Assembly (NCBI GenBank): GCA_026989215.1
Contig: JALSJV010000031.1
Span: 1 to 32,113 of the forward strand
Direction: 5' to 3'
DNA: 32,113 nt
Origin: Acidimicrobiia bacterium
Lineage (GTDB): Bacteria; Actinomycetota; Acidimicrobiia; Spongiisociales; ZC4RG35
The position numbers and the translations under genes were made by a program. The notes under the pieces were generated by a model. The model was not told where the DNA came from. It did no database searches and saw only the letters and a list, made by a program, of their open reading frames with translations. Position 1 is the stretch's first letter. Each line of letters opens with the position of its first letter. Positions 1-8,375 of the stretch are shown piece after piece.

Positions 1-1
1 C

Positions 2-205
2 ACCACGACCACCCCACCGCCTGCCACCACCACGACCACGACGCCGCCTGCGACCACCACGACCACGACGCCCCCGCGAGCCTCGGTGCGCCGCGCCCCC
101 GCTCCGCACCGGGAGCCACCGCCCGAGCCCCCCGAGATCCTCCTCGCCGTCGACGGCGCCCTCTGCATCGATTTCGCCGCCCTCGCCACGGTCTGCGTGG
201 AGTAG
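2..205 (+). CDS. C-terminal end of a Thr/Pro-rich protein (5' truncated by window start)
   Basis: Frame 2 is open from the window edge to TAG at 203-205: TTTTPPPATTTTTTPPATTTTTTPPRASVRRAPAPHREPPPEPPEILLAVDGALCIDFAALATVCVE*. Confidence 0.55.
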   Translation, partial: TTTTPPPATTTTTTPPATTTTTTPPRASVRRAPAPHREPPPEPPEILLAVDGALCIDFAALATVCVE

Positions 206-533
206 TCCGTCGACGGCAGGCCCGGTCATCGCCCCATCGGGGGACGTCACCCAGGGCGCGCAAACGCCCAAGGAACCTCACCGACCTGCTCCCCGCACTT
301 CCCCGAACGGTTCGCTGGTCCCGGATCGGCACCTTGGGCGTTGCGTCCTCGAATGTACGGAGCACGGCGGTCGGCGTCAACCAGGTCGTCGAGCCCAGAA
401 CGGGCCATCTATTCGATGATTTCCGACGATATCTGACCATGTTCCGACTCAACTTGACCAGCATTCTCCCGGTTTTCCACGATCTCCACAGGTTTCCACA
501 GAGGGTTGTGCACAGTGCCTTGTGCACAAGTTT

Positions 534-962
534 CTACGGCGAAGTTTCGCGCTCTCCGAACAGCCGGACCAGCGACGGATAGGCCACCTCGATCGTCTCG
601 TACACCTCGCCGAGCGCGAGCTCCAACTCGTCCCGAGTCAGGCACTCCACCGGGATCCGACCGACCAAGAGCACCGCCCCCTCCCGACGGTCGACGGCGA
701 AGCGGACCCGCCAGGTGTCCCGATTCCGGACGAGACACTGATACAGCATCGCCGCGGGCGTGTCGGAGGGGAGCGGCAGGACGTACGCCTCGAACCGGAT
801 ACTCCGCTCTCCCGGCGTCCACCACACCGTCGTGTACGGACGAGCCTCCTGCCGCACGCGGATCGCCCAGCGCCCCTCCACCTCCTCGGCGTACTCCACC
901 GCCGAGGACGGGTCGGCGACCCAACCTCGAATCACGTCGGTGAGCAGCTCAGAGCCCGACAC
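534..962 (-). CDS. YbjN-domain-like protein
   Basis: 142 aa ORF directly downstream of the mshA-like gene with overlapping ends. Composition and position resemble YbjN/T3SS-chaperone-fold proteins of actinobacteria. Confidence 0.65.
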   Translation of the reverse strand: MSGSELLTDVIRGWVADPSSAVEYAEEVEGRWAIRVRQEARPYTTVWWTPGERSIRFEAYVLPLPSDTPAAMLYQCLVRNRDTWRVRFAVDRREGAVLLVGRIPVECLTRDELELALGEVYETIEVAYPSLVRLFGERETSP

Positions 963-2178
963 GGGCGACGATCCCGCCGTACAGCTCCAGGAATCGGTCC
1001 ACCGTCGCGGGCCATGAGAACCGCTCCGACCAGGCCACCGCTCCCGCCGACAGGTCCTCGGCGAGCCGTCCGTCGGTCAACACCGCCGCCAGCGCCTGGG
1101 CATGGTCGGCCGGGTCCCACCCGTCGACGAGGAGCCCCGAGCGTCCGTCCTGCACCACATCGGGGAGGCCTCCCACCCGGGCGGCCACCACAGGAAGCCC
1201 ACACGCCTGCGCCTCGACCGCCACCAGTCCGAAGGATTCACTCCGCGAGGGCACGGTGAGGACGTCCGCCGCTCGATACCAGTCGGCGAGCGCCCGATGG
1301 GCGACCGTTCCCCGGAACCGAACCCGCGTGTCCAGGGACAGCTCCCGCACCCGATCGACGAGTCGTCCCAGCTCGGAGCTCCCGTTGGAGCCGCTGGGAC
1401 CGCCGATCACGTCGAGCTCCAGACCCGGGATCCGGTCGGCGAGTCGGGCGAAGGCCTCCAGCGCCACGTCGACGCCCTTCAGAGGCTGGATCCGCCCCAC
1501 GTACAGCATCCGCGGGCCCCCATCCAGTCCGAGTCTCCACCGGGCAGCCATCTTCGAGCCGGGATGGAACACGGTGCGATCCACCCCCGGTGGCGACGTG
1601 CAGAGGCGCCCCGGGTCGGCCCCGTAATGCTCCAGCATGTCGGCCGCCTCCGCAGGTGTGGAGGTCACCACGCAGTCGGCCTCGTCGATCACCTCGTGTT
1701 CGGTGGCGATACGGAGGAGCGGTTCGGGAGGATCGTCGGAGCGGCGGTTCAGATCCTTGATGCGACCCAGGGTGTGGAAGGAATGCGCCACCGGGACCCC
1801 AAGCCTCCGTTTCAGGACGATCGCCGCCCACCCGGAGAGCCAGTAGTGGGAGTGGACCACGTCGGGCGGTGACGCCATCTGGCCCATGCGGCGGGCGACC
1901 TCGTCGGCGAACTCCGTCACGAAGAGGGCCAGATCCGCCGTGTCGACCCCGCGCAGCGGCCCGGCGGTCACGTGCTGGACCCGGTACCGGGAGGACACCT
2001 CGACGACGTCGGCCACGTCGGGACGTTCCCGTCGAGTGAACACGTCGACCTCGATCCCGCGAGCAGCCATCGCCCGGGCCAGCTCGTCCACGTACACGTT
2101 CATCCCCCCGGCCGTGCCTTCACCGGGGGTGAGCAGCGGCGAGGTGTGCATGGAGAGGAACACCACCCGATGGATCAT
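949..2178 (-). CDS. mshA: Glycosyltransferase family 4, MshA-type (D-inositol-3-phosphate glycosyltransferase-like)
   Basis: MIHRVVFLSMHTSPLLTPGEGTAGGMNVYVDELARAMAARGIEVDVFTRR matches the MshA N-terminus; later GT4 motif SRSESFGLVAVEAQACGLPVVAARVGGLPDVV. Start ATG overlaps upstream TGA (ATGA, 2175-2178). Confidence 0.8.
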   Translation of the reverse strand: MIHRVVFLSMHTSPLLTPGEGTAGGMNVYVDELARAMAARGIEVDVFTRRERPDVADVVEVSSRYRVQHVTAGPLRGVDTADLALFVTEFADEVARRMGQMASPPDVVHSHYWLSGWAAIVLKRRLGVPVAHSFHTLGRIKDLNRRSDDPPEPLLRIATEHEVIDEADCVVTSTPAEAADMLEHYGADPGRLCTSPPGVDRTVFHPGSKMAARWRLGLDGGPRMLYVGRIQPLKGVDVALEAFARLADRIPGLELDVIGGPSGSNGSSELGRLVDRVRELSLDTRVRFRGTVAHRALADWYRAADVLTVPSRSESFGLVAVEAQACGLPVVAARVGGLPDVVQDGRSGLLVDGWDPADHAQALAAVLTDGRLAEDLSAGAVAWSERFSWPATVDRFLELYGGIVARVGL

Positions 2179-3086
2179 CGCCGAGCCCTCACTTTGCACA
2201 ACCGTCGCTCCTCCGCACCGAGCCGGAACTTGTACTCCTCGTCACCCTTCAAGAAATCGAATCGGGGACGACCTTCACGGATCGCCCGTTCGATCATCGA
2301 TCCCAGCAGGACCCATCCCGGTGACGCGGCCGCCAACCCGGGATCGTAGGCCGAGTTGTACAGGAAATATCCGTCGGCGTCCGCGTATCCGAAGATCGCC
2401 GCCGCCGCCCGCTCCGTCCCCGGCACCCGGAGGAGGTCGATCCGCCACCCCTCCAGCACGACCAACGACCGGAACAGCGCCTCCATCTCGACGGTCATGA
2501 ACGAGCCCTTCGGGCCCGACGCCAACCGGTGCAGCCGCACGAACTCGACGAACGCCCAACCGGCGTCGTGATGGGCCTCGTGGAGCATCTCGCCGACCTC
2601 TTCGAGGTATCTCCGCCGCTTCCTCCGCAGCTCGTGGCGCTGCTTCTTGCCGATGGAAGCCAGGTAGTCGTCGAAGGTGTCGGGCAGCGGGACCACGGCG
2701 GTCACCGTGTCGTCCGCCACCTCGACGTTCGCTCCGCCCCCTTCCAACCCCTCCACCACCGCATCCACCACCTCCGCCGGGATCGAATCCAGCACCCAGG
2801 TGCCACCGATCCCCGCCACGGCCTCGGCGAGGGCGGGGCGAGGATCCGACCCCAGGGGGCTGTGGTAGTCGGTGAGGTCGGCTTCGCCGACGAACCCGAC
2901 GAGCCCGTCTCGGGCGACGAGAGGGACGAGGCCTTCGGGGGATTCGGCGAAGACCAGCTCGTCGCCCGGACCTCGGCGATGCTCCCACATCACCCGGAGG
3001 AACTCCCGGCGGGCGAAGGGCCCCACCGCCGGCGCCAGGGGTGGAGCCTCCCACGCGGGGGTGTCCCAGCTCCGGTGCAGCGTCAT
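2175..3086 (-). CDS. GNAT-superfamily (BioF2/FemAB-like) acetyltransferase
   Basis: MTLHRSWDTPAWEAPP...SIGKKQRHELRRKRRRYLEE...FLKGDEEYKFRLGAEERRLCKVRARR. Start overlaps asparaginase stop (ATGA, 3083-3086). Confidence 0.75.
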   Translation of the reverse strand: MTLHRSWDTPAWEAPPLAPAVGPFARREFLRVMWEHRRGPGDELVFAESPEGLVPLVARDGLVGFVGEADLTDYHSPLGSDPRPALAEAVAGIGGTWVLDSIPAEVVDAVVEGLEGGGANVEVADDTVTAVVPLPDTFDDYLASIGKKQRHELRRKRRRYLEEVGEMLHEAHHDAGWAFVEFVRLHRLASGPKGSFMTVEMEALFRSLVVLEGWRIDLLRVPGTERAAAAIFGYADADGYFLYNSAYDPGLAAASPGWVLLGSMIERAIREGRPRFDFLKGDEEYKFRLGAEERRLCKVRARR

Positions 3087-4027
3087 CGGTCGAACCCGCC
3101 GACGACGCGCATCTCGCCCACGACCCGTCCCCCACCCGAGACCGGGGGATGCTCCAGGGCGTCCACCGCCTTCACCGCACCAGGGGGGACGACTCCCAGC
3201 ATCCGCAGGGCGGCGGCGGCCGCGACCCCCGCCGCCCGTGACGACCCGTCCCAGACCTTCACCGCCAGGCCGACCACCCCCGGGATCCCCACCCCGAGAC
3301 ACCCCAAGGCCCCCCGCTTGGCGAATCCGCCCAACGCCGCCGCGAGCAGGGCGTCGGGATTTCCAGGGCCGGACACGAGCGCGGGGTAGGTTCGCATCGC
3401 CCCCGTCACGGCATCGAAGCGGCGCTCGGTGCCGAGCCGCGCGTAGGCCCGGGCGATCCCCAGCACCGACGTCGCGAAGACCGGCACGCCGCAGCCGTCG
3501 ATCCCGACCGGGTCGACCGACTCCTCGACAAGCTCCTCCACGAGGGCGGTGATGCGCCGCTGGAGGGGATGGGTGGGATCGACGTAGGCCGCCGGGTCCC
3601 ATCCCGCCGCCCGGGATGCCGCCAGCATGGCGGCGTGCTTGCCGGAGCAGTTGTGCCAGAGCCGTCGTCCGGTTCGGTGGCCGTCGAAGGCCACGCGACG
3701 GACGGCCCCGGGCGCGAGCGGCCATGCGGGTGGACACCGCAGGTCGTGCTCGGTGAACCCCGCCTTCGTGAGCAGGCTGCGCACGATCTCGACGTGGACC
3801 GGGAAGCCGTCGTGGCTCGCACAGGCCAGCGCGGTCTCGGCGGGGGTCAGCTCGGCACCCACCTCGAGACAGACGGCCGCCTGGATCGGCTTCGCCGCCG
3901 AACGGAAGTAGCAACGACGCTCTCGGTCGCCTGCCACGGCGATGATCCTGCCGTCGGGCGCGACGGCTGCGACGGTCACATCGTGGACCGCCTCGACCAT
4001 CCCTGAACGCACGACCTCCACCTGCAT
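3083..4027 (-). CDS. Asparaginase (L-asparaginase II family)
   Basis: MQVEVVRSGMVEAVHDVTVAAV...YFRSAAKPIQA...CASHDGFPVHVE...HNCSGKHAAMLA...GIDGCGVPVFA: characteristic conserved blocks. Confidence 0.88.
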   Translation of the reverse strand: MQVEVVRSGMVEAVHDVTVAAVAPDGRIIAVAGDRERRCYFRSAAKPIQAAVCLEVGAELTPAETALACASHDGFPVHVEIVRSLLTKAGFTEHDLRCPPAWPLAPGAVRRVAFDGHRTGRRLWHNCSGKHAAMLAASRAAGWDPAAYVDPTHPLQRRITALVEELVEESVDPVGIDGCGVPVFATSVLGIARAYARLGTERRFDAVTGAMRTYPALVSGPGNPDALLAAALGGFAKRGALGCLGVGIPGVVGLAVKVWDGSSRAAGVAAAAALRMLGVVPPGAVKAVDALEHPPVSGGGRVVGEMRVVGGFDR

Positions 4028-4073
4028 CGTTCACCGACCTTCACCGGCGTCGCTCGGAGCCGGCGGATAGGAG

Positions 4074-4616
4074 CTATCGGACGACCGAATCGGACTCGCC
4101 TTCGCGGCGGTAGCGATCCGCCACCGCCTTCGCCAGCCGGTCGGCCACCGCCTGCACCGCCCGTCGTTGCTGTGAGATCCGCTCCTCGACCTCGATCAGC
4201 CCGGCGATCGCCGCCTCGATCTCGCCCTCTTCGATCTCGTCGAGACGGGCGAAGATGTCGGTACCGAGGACCTGATCCACCTCCCGCCTCCCGACGTCGG
4301 GAAGGGGAGGGAGATCCGCCACGACGTGGCGCGGCCGATGATCTGTGGCCTCCGGAGGCCGCCCCGCGGGCGCATCGGCCAGGATGTGGGGCAGGGCCTC
4401 GATGAGGGAACGGCGCTCCTCCCCGCGACGGCGACGAAGCTCGAAGCGCAACAGGTCGATGCGACCGTGGAGCATCCGCCGATAGAAGGAGAGCTCGTTC
4501 TCGACCTCGTCGGCCAGACGCCTCCGCTCCCGAAGTTCATCGAGGTCGAGTTCGTCGAGGTCGGCGACGAACTCCGAGGAGAGCACACGGTCGAGCCGGC
4601 GGCGGGTCTCGCTCAC
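4074..4616 (-). CDS. rsiG: RsiG/AmfC-like c-di-GMP-binding anti-sigma factor candidate
   Basis: Helical 180 aa protein with two copies of E(X)3S(X)2R(X)3[Q/H](X)3D: ENELSFYRRMLHGRID and EERISQQRRAVQAVAD. Confidence 0.75.
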   Translation of the reverse strand: MSETRRRLDRVLSSEFVADLDELDLDELRERRRLADEVENELSFYRRMLHGRIDLLRFELRRRRGEERRSLIEALPHILADAPAGRPPEATDHRPRHVVADLPPLPDVGRREVDQVLGTDIFARLDEIEEGEIEAAIAGLIEVEERISQQRRAVQAVADRLAKAVADRYRREGESDSVVR

Positions 4617-4625
4617 GACGTCAGC

Positions 4626-5738
4626 CTACCCGCAGGCCCGCTTCAGGGTGGGATACGGGTTCACCGCCGCCGAGCCCCGACCTCCCGGATGGAGCTGGAA
4701 ATGCACGTGGGGCGCGCCCCCGCGAGCATTGCCCGAGTTCCCGTTGAAACCGATGACCTGGCCGGCCTCTACCCGCTGCCCGGATTTCACGTTGAAGCCG
4801 GACAGGTGTGCGTAGTAGTACGCGACGCCGTAGTCCGAGATGAGCCAGATGGCATAACCGCCCAACCCTCCCACCCGGGTGACCACCGTCCCCGACGCCA
4901 CCGCGATGATGTTGGCGTTCCAGGGCCCGAAGATGTCCGTCCCCTTGTGGGTACGCCCACCCGAACGGGGTGCACCCCAGGTGTCGATGAACGACGAACC
5001 CGGGAACGGGCAGACGAATCCCGGGGTTGCCCCGGAGGGGACACCGCCCGCAGCCGATCCCCGTCGTGCCGCTTCCCGTGCCCGGGCCGCCGCCAGCTCT
5101 CGCTCGTACTGTCGGCGTAGACGCTTGCAATCGGCCGACAACTTCCCGAAGGCCTCACGCTCGGCGTTGGTCACCTCTTCGAGCTCGGCGGTGATCTGGG
5201 CGCGAAGCTCCTCCACCTCCCGAAGGCGGGTCTCCCGCTCGGCGAGCTCGTCCTGGAATCGCTGAAGGTCGGCTCGCAGCGCCAGGAGGTCGTCGAGGGA
5301 GCCGACGTCGGCTTCGCTCGCCGCCGACAGAAACTCCTGGCCGGTGATCAGCTCGTCCACCGACCCGGCGAGGAACACCAACTCCGAGTTGGCGGCACCC
5401 CCCTGCATGTACCGCTCGATGGCCTGCTCGCGGATCCGACGTTCGACGTCGGCGATCTCCTGGCGGCGGTTGGCGGCGACCCGGGTGGCGAACTCCTGGG
5501 CATGCTCCAGCTCGTCGATCTCGACCCGTATCTGCTCGTACTGCAGCGCCGCCTCCTCGAACCGCTTCCGGGCGTCGAGGTAGACCTGGTACTGGGTGTC
5601 GGAGTCGGCGCAGGCGGCCTGGACCTGGCTCTTCGTCACCGCCGCCGGCGCCGGACGCGGCGCGAGGGTCGCCACCAGGGCGACGGAGAGCAGGAGGATG
5701 CTGCCGCGGGTCGGCACAGAACGCGACATCGCCCGCAC
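4626..5738 (-). CDS. Secreted M23-family metallopeptidase with N-terminal coiled coil
   Basis: Signal peptide (SILLLSVALVATLAPRPAPAA), long coiled coil, then HKGTDIFGPWNANIIAVASGTV...HLSGFNVKSGQRVEAGQVIGFNGNSGNARGGAPHVHFQLHPGG. Start may be the internal ATG at 5729. Confidence 0.88.
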   Translation of the reverse strand: MRAMSRSVPTRGSILLLSVALVATLAPRPAPAAVTKSQVQAACADSDTQYQVYLDARKRFEEAALQYEQIRVEIDELEHAQEFATRVAANRRQEIADVERRIREQAIERYMQGGAANSELVFLAGSVDELITGQEFLSAASEADVGSLDDLLALRADLQRFQDELAERETRLREVEELRAQITAELEEVTNAEREAFGKLSADCKRLRRQYERELAAARAREAARRGSAAGGVPSGATPGFVCPFPGSSFIDTWGAPRSGGRTHKGTDIFGPWNANIIAVASGTVVTRVGGLGGYAIWLISDYGVAYYYAHLSGFNVKSGQRVEAGQVIGFNGNSGNARGGAPHVHFQLHPGGRGSAAVNPYPTLKRACG

Positions 5739-5773
5739 AGGCTACCCAACCCCGGCCCTTGGGGGAAACCACC

Positions 5774-6778
5774 TCAGACGAGGAAACGGAGCAGCGGGAA
5801 GTAGACCGCCGCCGCCAGCAGCGCCCCGTCGAGCCCGACGAACGCCCCACCGACCTCGGGGGTGAGCGACACGGTGCCGCTCCGTACCATCGAACCGAAG
5901 CCCCGGCCCGCCACCAGGGCGATGGCGAGGATCAGCCCGAGGACGAGGAAGGTCACGACGTCGAGGTCCCAGGCGGCGGCCGCCGCCACCGACGCGCTCA
6001 CCGCGACCAGGGCGGTGACGGTGAACGGCTCGCTGAAGGTGAGGTGGCCGAGGCGGTCGGTGATCGCCCCGGCGACCCCGGCGAGGATCGTCACCGCCAA
6101 AAAGACGCCGACCGCCCGCCCCCCCGGCACGAAGGCGGTCCGGGCCAGGACGAGGGACGCCGTCGCCGCCCCCACCATGACCCCCAGGGTGACTCCGGCG
6201 GCCAACGCCGGGAGGAGCCGAGCCGAGTCCGACAGCACCCCCCACGACAGGACGAGGATGACGGCCGCCGCCACCGCCAAGCCGAACCCGATCGGACCGA
6301 GCAGGTGGGCGAGGATCACGGCGACGGGAGCGGCCAGGATCATCGGTGTCGCCGGGAGGTCCCGACCCCACCGCGAGGACGACACCGCCACGTCGGCCGC
6401 CCAGGCACCGGCCACACCGACCAGGGTCGCCGCCCACACGGCCGGGCTTTGGGAGAGATTGGCCACCACCAGGGCCCCCGCCGCCACCAGGGCGGCGACG
6501 GACTCGACACCCACGCCACGCTCGACCGGAGCGAAGGACCCGGCACCACCGGAGACCGGCGGGATGACGGCCACCTCGTCCCCGGGGCCGACCGGGTCGG
6601 TCGGTCGGGCCTCGTCGCCGTTCAGCCAGATCCGGGACCGTTCGACGATCTCGACGAACTTTGGTCCAAACCGTTCGGCGGCCCGATCGACGACTTCACC
6701 GACCGTGGCCCCCTCCACCTCGAGACGGGAGCTGCCGGCCAGGTCACGGAGCCCGGCGAAGAGTCGAAGGGTGGCCAT
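5774..6778 (-). CDS. MoaD/ThiS-like ubiquitin-fold domain fused to a multi-pass membrane domain
   Basis: MATLRLFAGLRDLAGSSRLEVEGATVGEVVD...GDEVAVIPPVSGG matches MoaD, followed in frame by about 260 aa of hydrophobic helices ending GTVSLTPEVGGAFVGLDGALLAAAVYFPLLRFLV. Confidence 0.75.
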   Translation of the reverse strand: MATLRLFAGLRDLAGSSRLEVEGATVGEVVDRAAERFGPKFVEIVERSRIWLNGDEARPTDPVGPGDEVAVIPPVSGGAGSFAPVERGVGVESVAALVAAGALVVANLSQSPAVWAATLVGVAGAWAADVAVSSSRWGRDLPATPMILAAPVAVILAHLLGPIGFGLAVAAAVILVLSWGVLSDSARLLPALAAGVTLGVMVGAATASLVLARTAFVPGGRAVGVFLAVTILAGVAGAITDRLGHLTFSEPFTVTALVAVSASVAAAAAWDLDVVTFLVLGLILAIALVAGRGFGSMVRSGTVSLTPEVGGAFVGLDGALLAAAVYFPLLRFLV

Positions 6779-6949
6779 GGCCCCAATGTACCGGACGAGG
6801 TCGGTGAACCACGGCGCAATTCCTGCTCGCATCCCGAACCGATCGCCCGGCACGCATCACCGACCACCTCGCGGATGCCGAACGGCGAACCCGCACGGCC
6901 GCAGCCCCCTACGCGATACGCTTCCCGCCATGACCGCGAGGCGAGATTC

Positions 6950-7357
6950 GTGAACCCGCCCCTCGTCCCCGCCGACATCCCCCTCATCGGAGACGAGCGC
7001 CGCAAGAATTGGGCGAAGGTGGTCCGGGCGGTGGATCCCACCAAGTCGTCCGGCTGGGCGTACGAAGGGGAGTTCGTCGCGGTCGGCGGCATCCAGGACG
7101 TCCCGGTCGGGGCGGTGCTCATGGTGTACGGGGAGCGAGGCTCCCGAGCCAATCCGCTCATCGAAGCCCGCGTCTACCTGGTCAACGGCGACGGGACCCT
7201 GAGCGAGCACGCCCGGGCGAAGGGACGGGCCTGGGCCCGCACCCTCCGGGACCGGGTGTCCGAACTCCTCGAGGTGCCGCCCGTGATCGTCCCCGACCTC
7301 TCCTCCGTCTCCGACGAGGATCTCCTGGCGGAGGTACGTCGACGCGGCCTGCTCTGA
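6950..7357 (+). CDS. Hypothetical protein
   Basis: GTG start overlapping a mini-ORF stop (GTGA); VNPPLVPADIPLIGDERRKNWAKVVRAVDPTKSSGWAYEGEF...LLAEVRRRGLL. Confidence 0.6.
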   Translation: MNPPLVPADIPLIGDERRKNWAKVVRAVDPTKSSGWAYEGEFVAVGGIQDVPVGAVLMVYGERGSRANPLIEARVYLVNGDGTLSEHARAKGRAWARTLRDRVSELLEVPPVIVPDLSSVSDEDLLAEVRRRGLL

Positions 7358-7397
7358 GGTCGGTACGCTCCCGCGAGGCAGAGCAAGGAGGTTCGAG

Positions 7398-8375
7398 GTG
7401 CACGCCATCCAGGTCGGCCGTACCGGCGGCCCCGAGGTGCTCGACTGGGTGGACCTGCCGGATCCGACCCCCGGATCGGGCGAGGTGCTCGTCGAGGTCG
7501 CCGCCGCCGGCCTCAACTTCATCGACACCTACCATCGCACCGGTCTGTATCCCGTCGAACCGCCCTTCATCCCCGGCATGGAGGGGGCCGGCGTGGTGAC
7601 GGCCACCGGTCCCGACACCTCCATCTTCCAGCCCGGAGATCGGGTCGCCTGGCCGCTGCATCTCGGGTCCTACGCCGAGCAGGTCGTGGTCCCCGAGGAT
7701 CGGCTGGTCCCGGTCCCGCCGGAGATCGAGCTGGAGACCGCCGCCGCCGTCGTGCTCCAGGGGATGACCGCCCACTACCTCATCCACGACACGTATCCCC
7801 TCGCCGCCGGGGAGCGCTGCCTCATCCACGCCGCCGCCGGCGGGGTGGGGCTCCTGTGCGTCCAGATGGCGAAGCGGATCGGAGCCGAGGTGTTCGCCAC
7901 CGCGGGCGGACCGGAGAAGGTCGCCCTCGCCGAGGCCGCCGGCGCCGACCACGTGATCGACTACCGCGCTCGTGATTTCGGCGCGGTCATCACCGAGCTC
8001 GCCGGACCCAAGCCCCTCCACGTCGTCTACGACGGCGTCGGGGCAGCCACCTTCGACGCCTCGATGGAGCTGCTCCGACCCCGGGGAATGATGGTCACCT
8101 TCGGCAACGCCTCCGGACCGGTCGACCCCGTCCCGCCCCTGCGCCTCTCCCAGCTCGGATCGCTGTATCTGACCCGCCCCACCCTGGGCGACTACATCGC
8201 CACCCGCGAGGAGATGGAGCGCCGTGCCCGCGACCTCTTCGAGTGGATCGCCGAGGGAAGCCTCCGGGTCCGCATCGGCGAGCGCCTCCCCCTCGAGGAG
8301 GCCGGTCGAGCCCACGAGCTGCTCGAAGGGCGTGAGACGACCGGGAAGGTCATCCTCATCCCGCCCGGTCGCTGA
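7398..8375 (+). CDS. Zinc-independent quinone oxidoreductase (NADPH:quinone reductase, MDR family)
   Basis: AAGGAGG at 7385-7391, GTG start. MHAIQVGRTGGPEVLDWVDLPDP...YHRTGLYPVEPPFIPGMEGAGVV...IHAAAGGVGLLCVQMAKRIGAEV. Confidence 0.88.
   Translation: MHAIQVGRTGGPEVLDWVDLPDPTPGSGEVLVEVAAAGLNFIDTYHRTGLYPVEPPFIPGMEGAGVVTATGPDTSIFQPGDRVAWPLHLGSYAEQVVVPEDRLVPVPPEIELETAAAVVLQGMTAHYLIHDTYPLAAGERCLIHAAAGGVGLLCVQMAKRIGAEVFATAGGPEKVALAEAAGADHVIDYRARDFGAVITELAGPKPLHVVYDGVGAATFDASMELLRPRGMMVTFGNASGPVDPVPPLRLSQLGSLYLTRPTLGDYIATREEMERRARDLFEWIAEGSLRVRIGERLPLEEAGRAHELLEGRETTGKVILIPPGR

Noticed and set aside
206-533. tRNA gene or oriC
   Set aside because: A GGTTCG-like string exists but no cloverleaf could be built. 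oriC is not claimed because flanking genes converge on the site and dnaA/dnaN are absent; only the DnaA-like boxes are reported.
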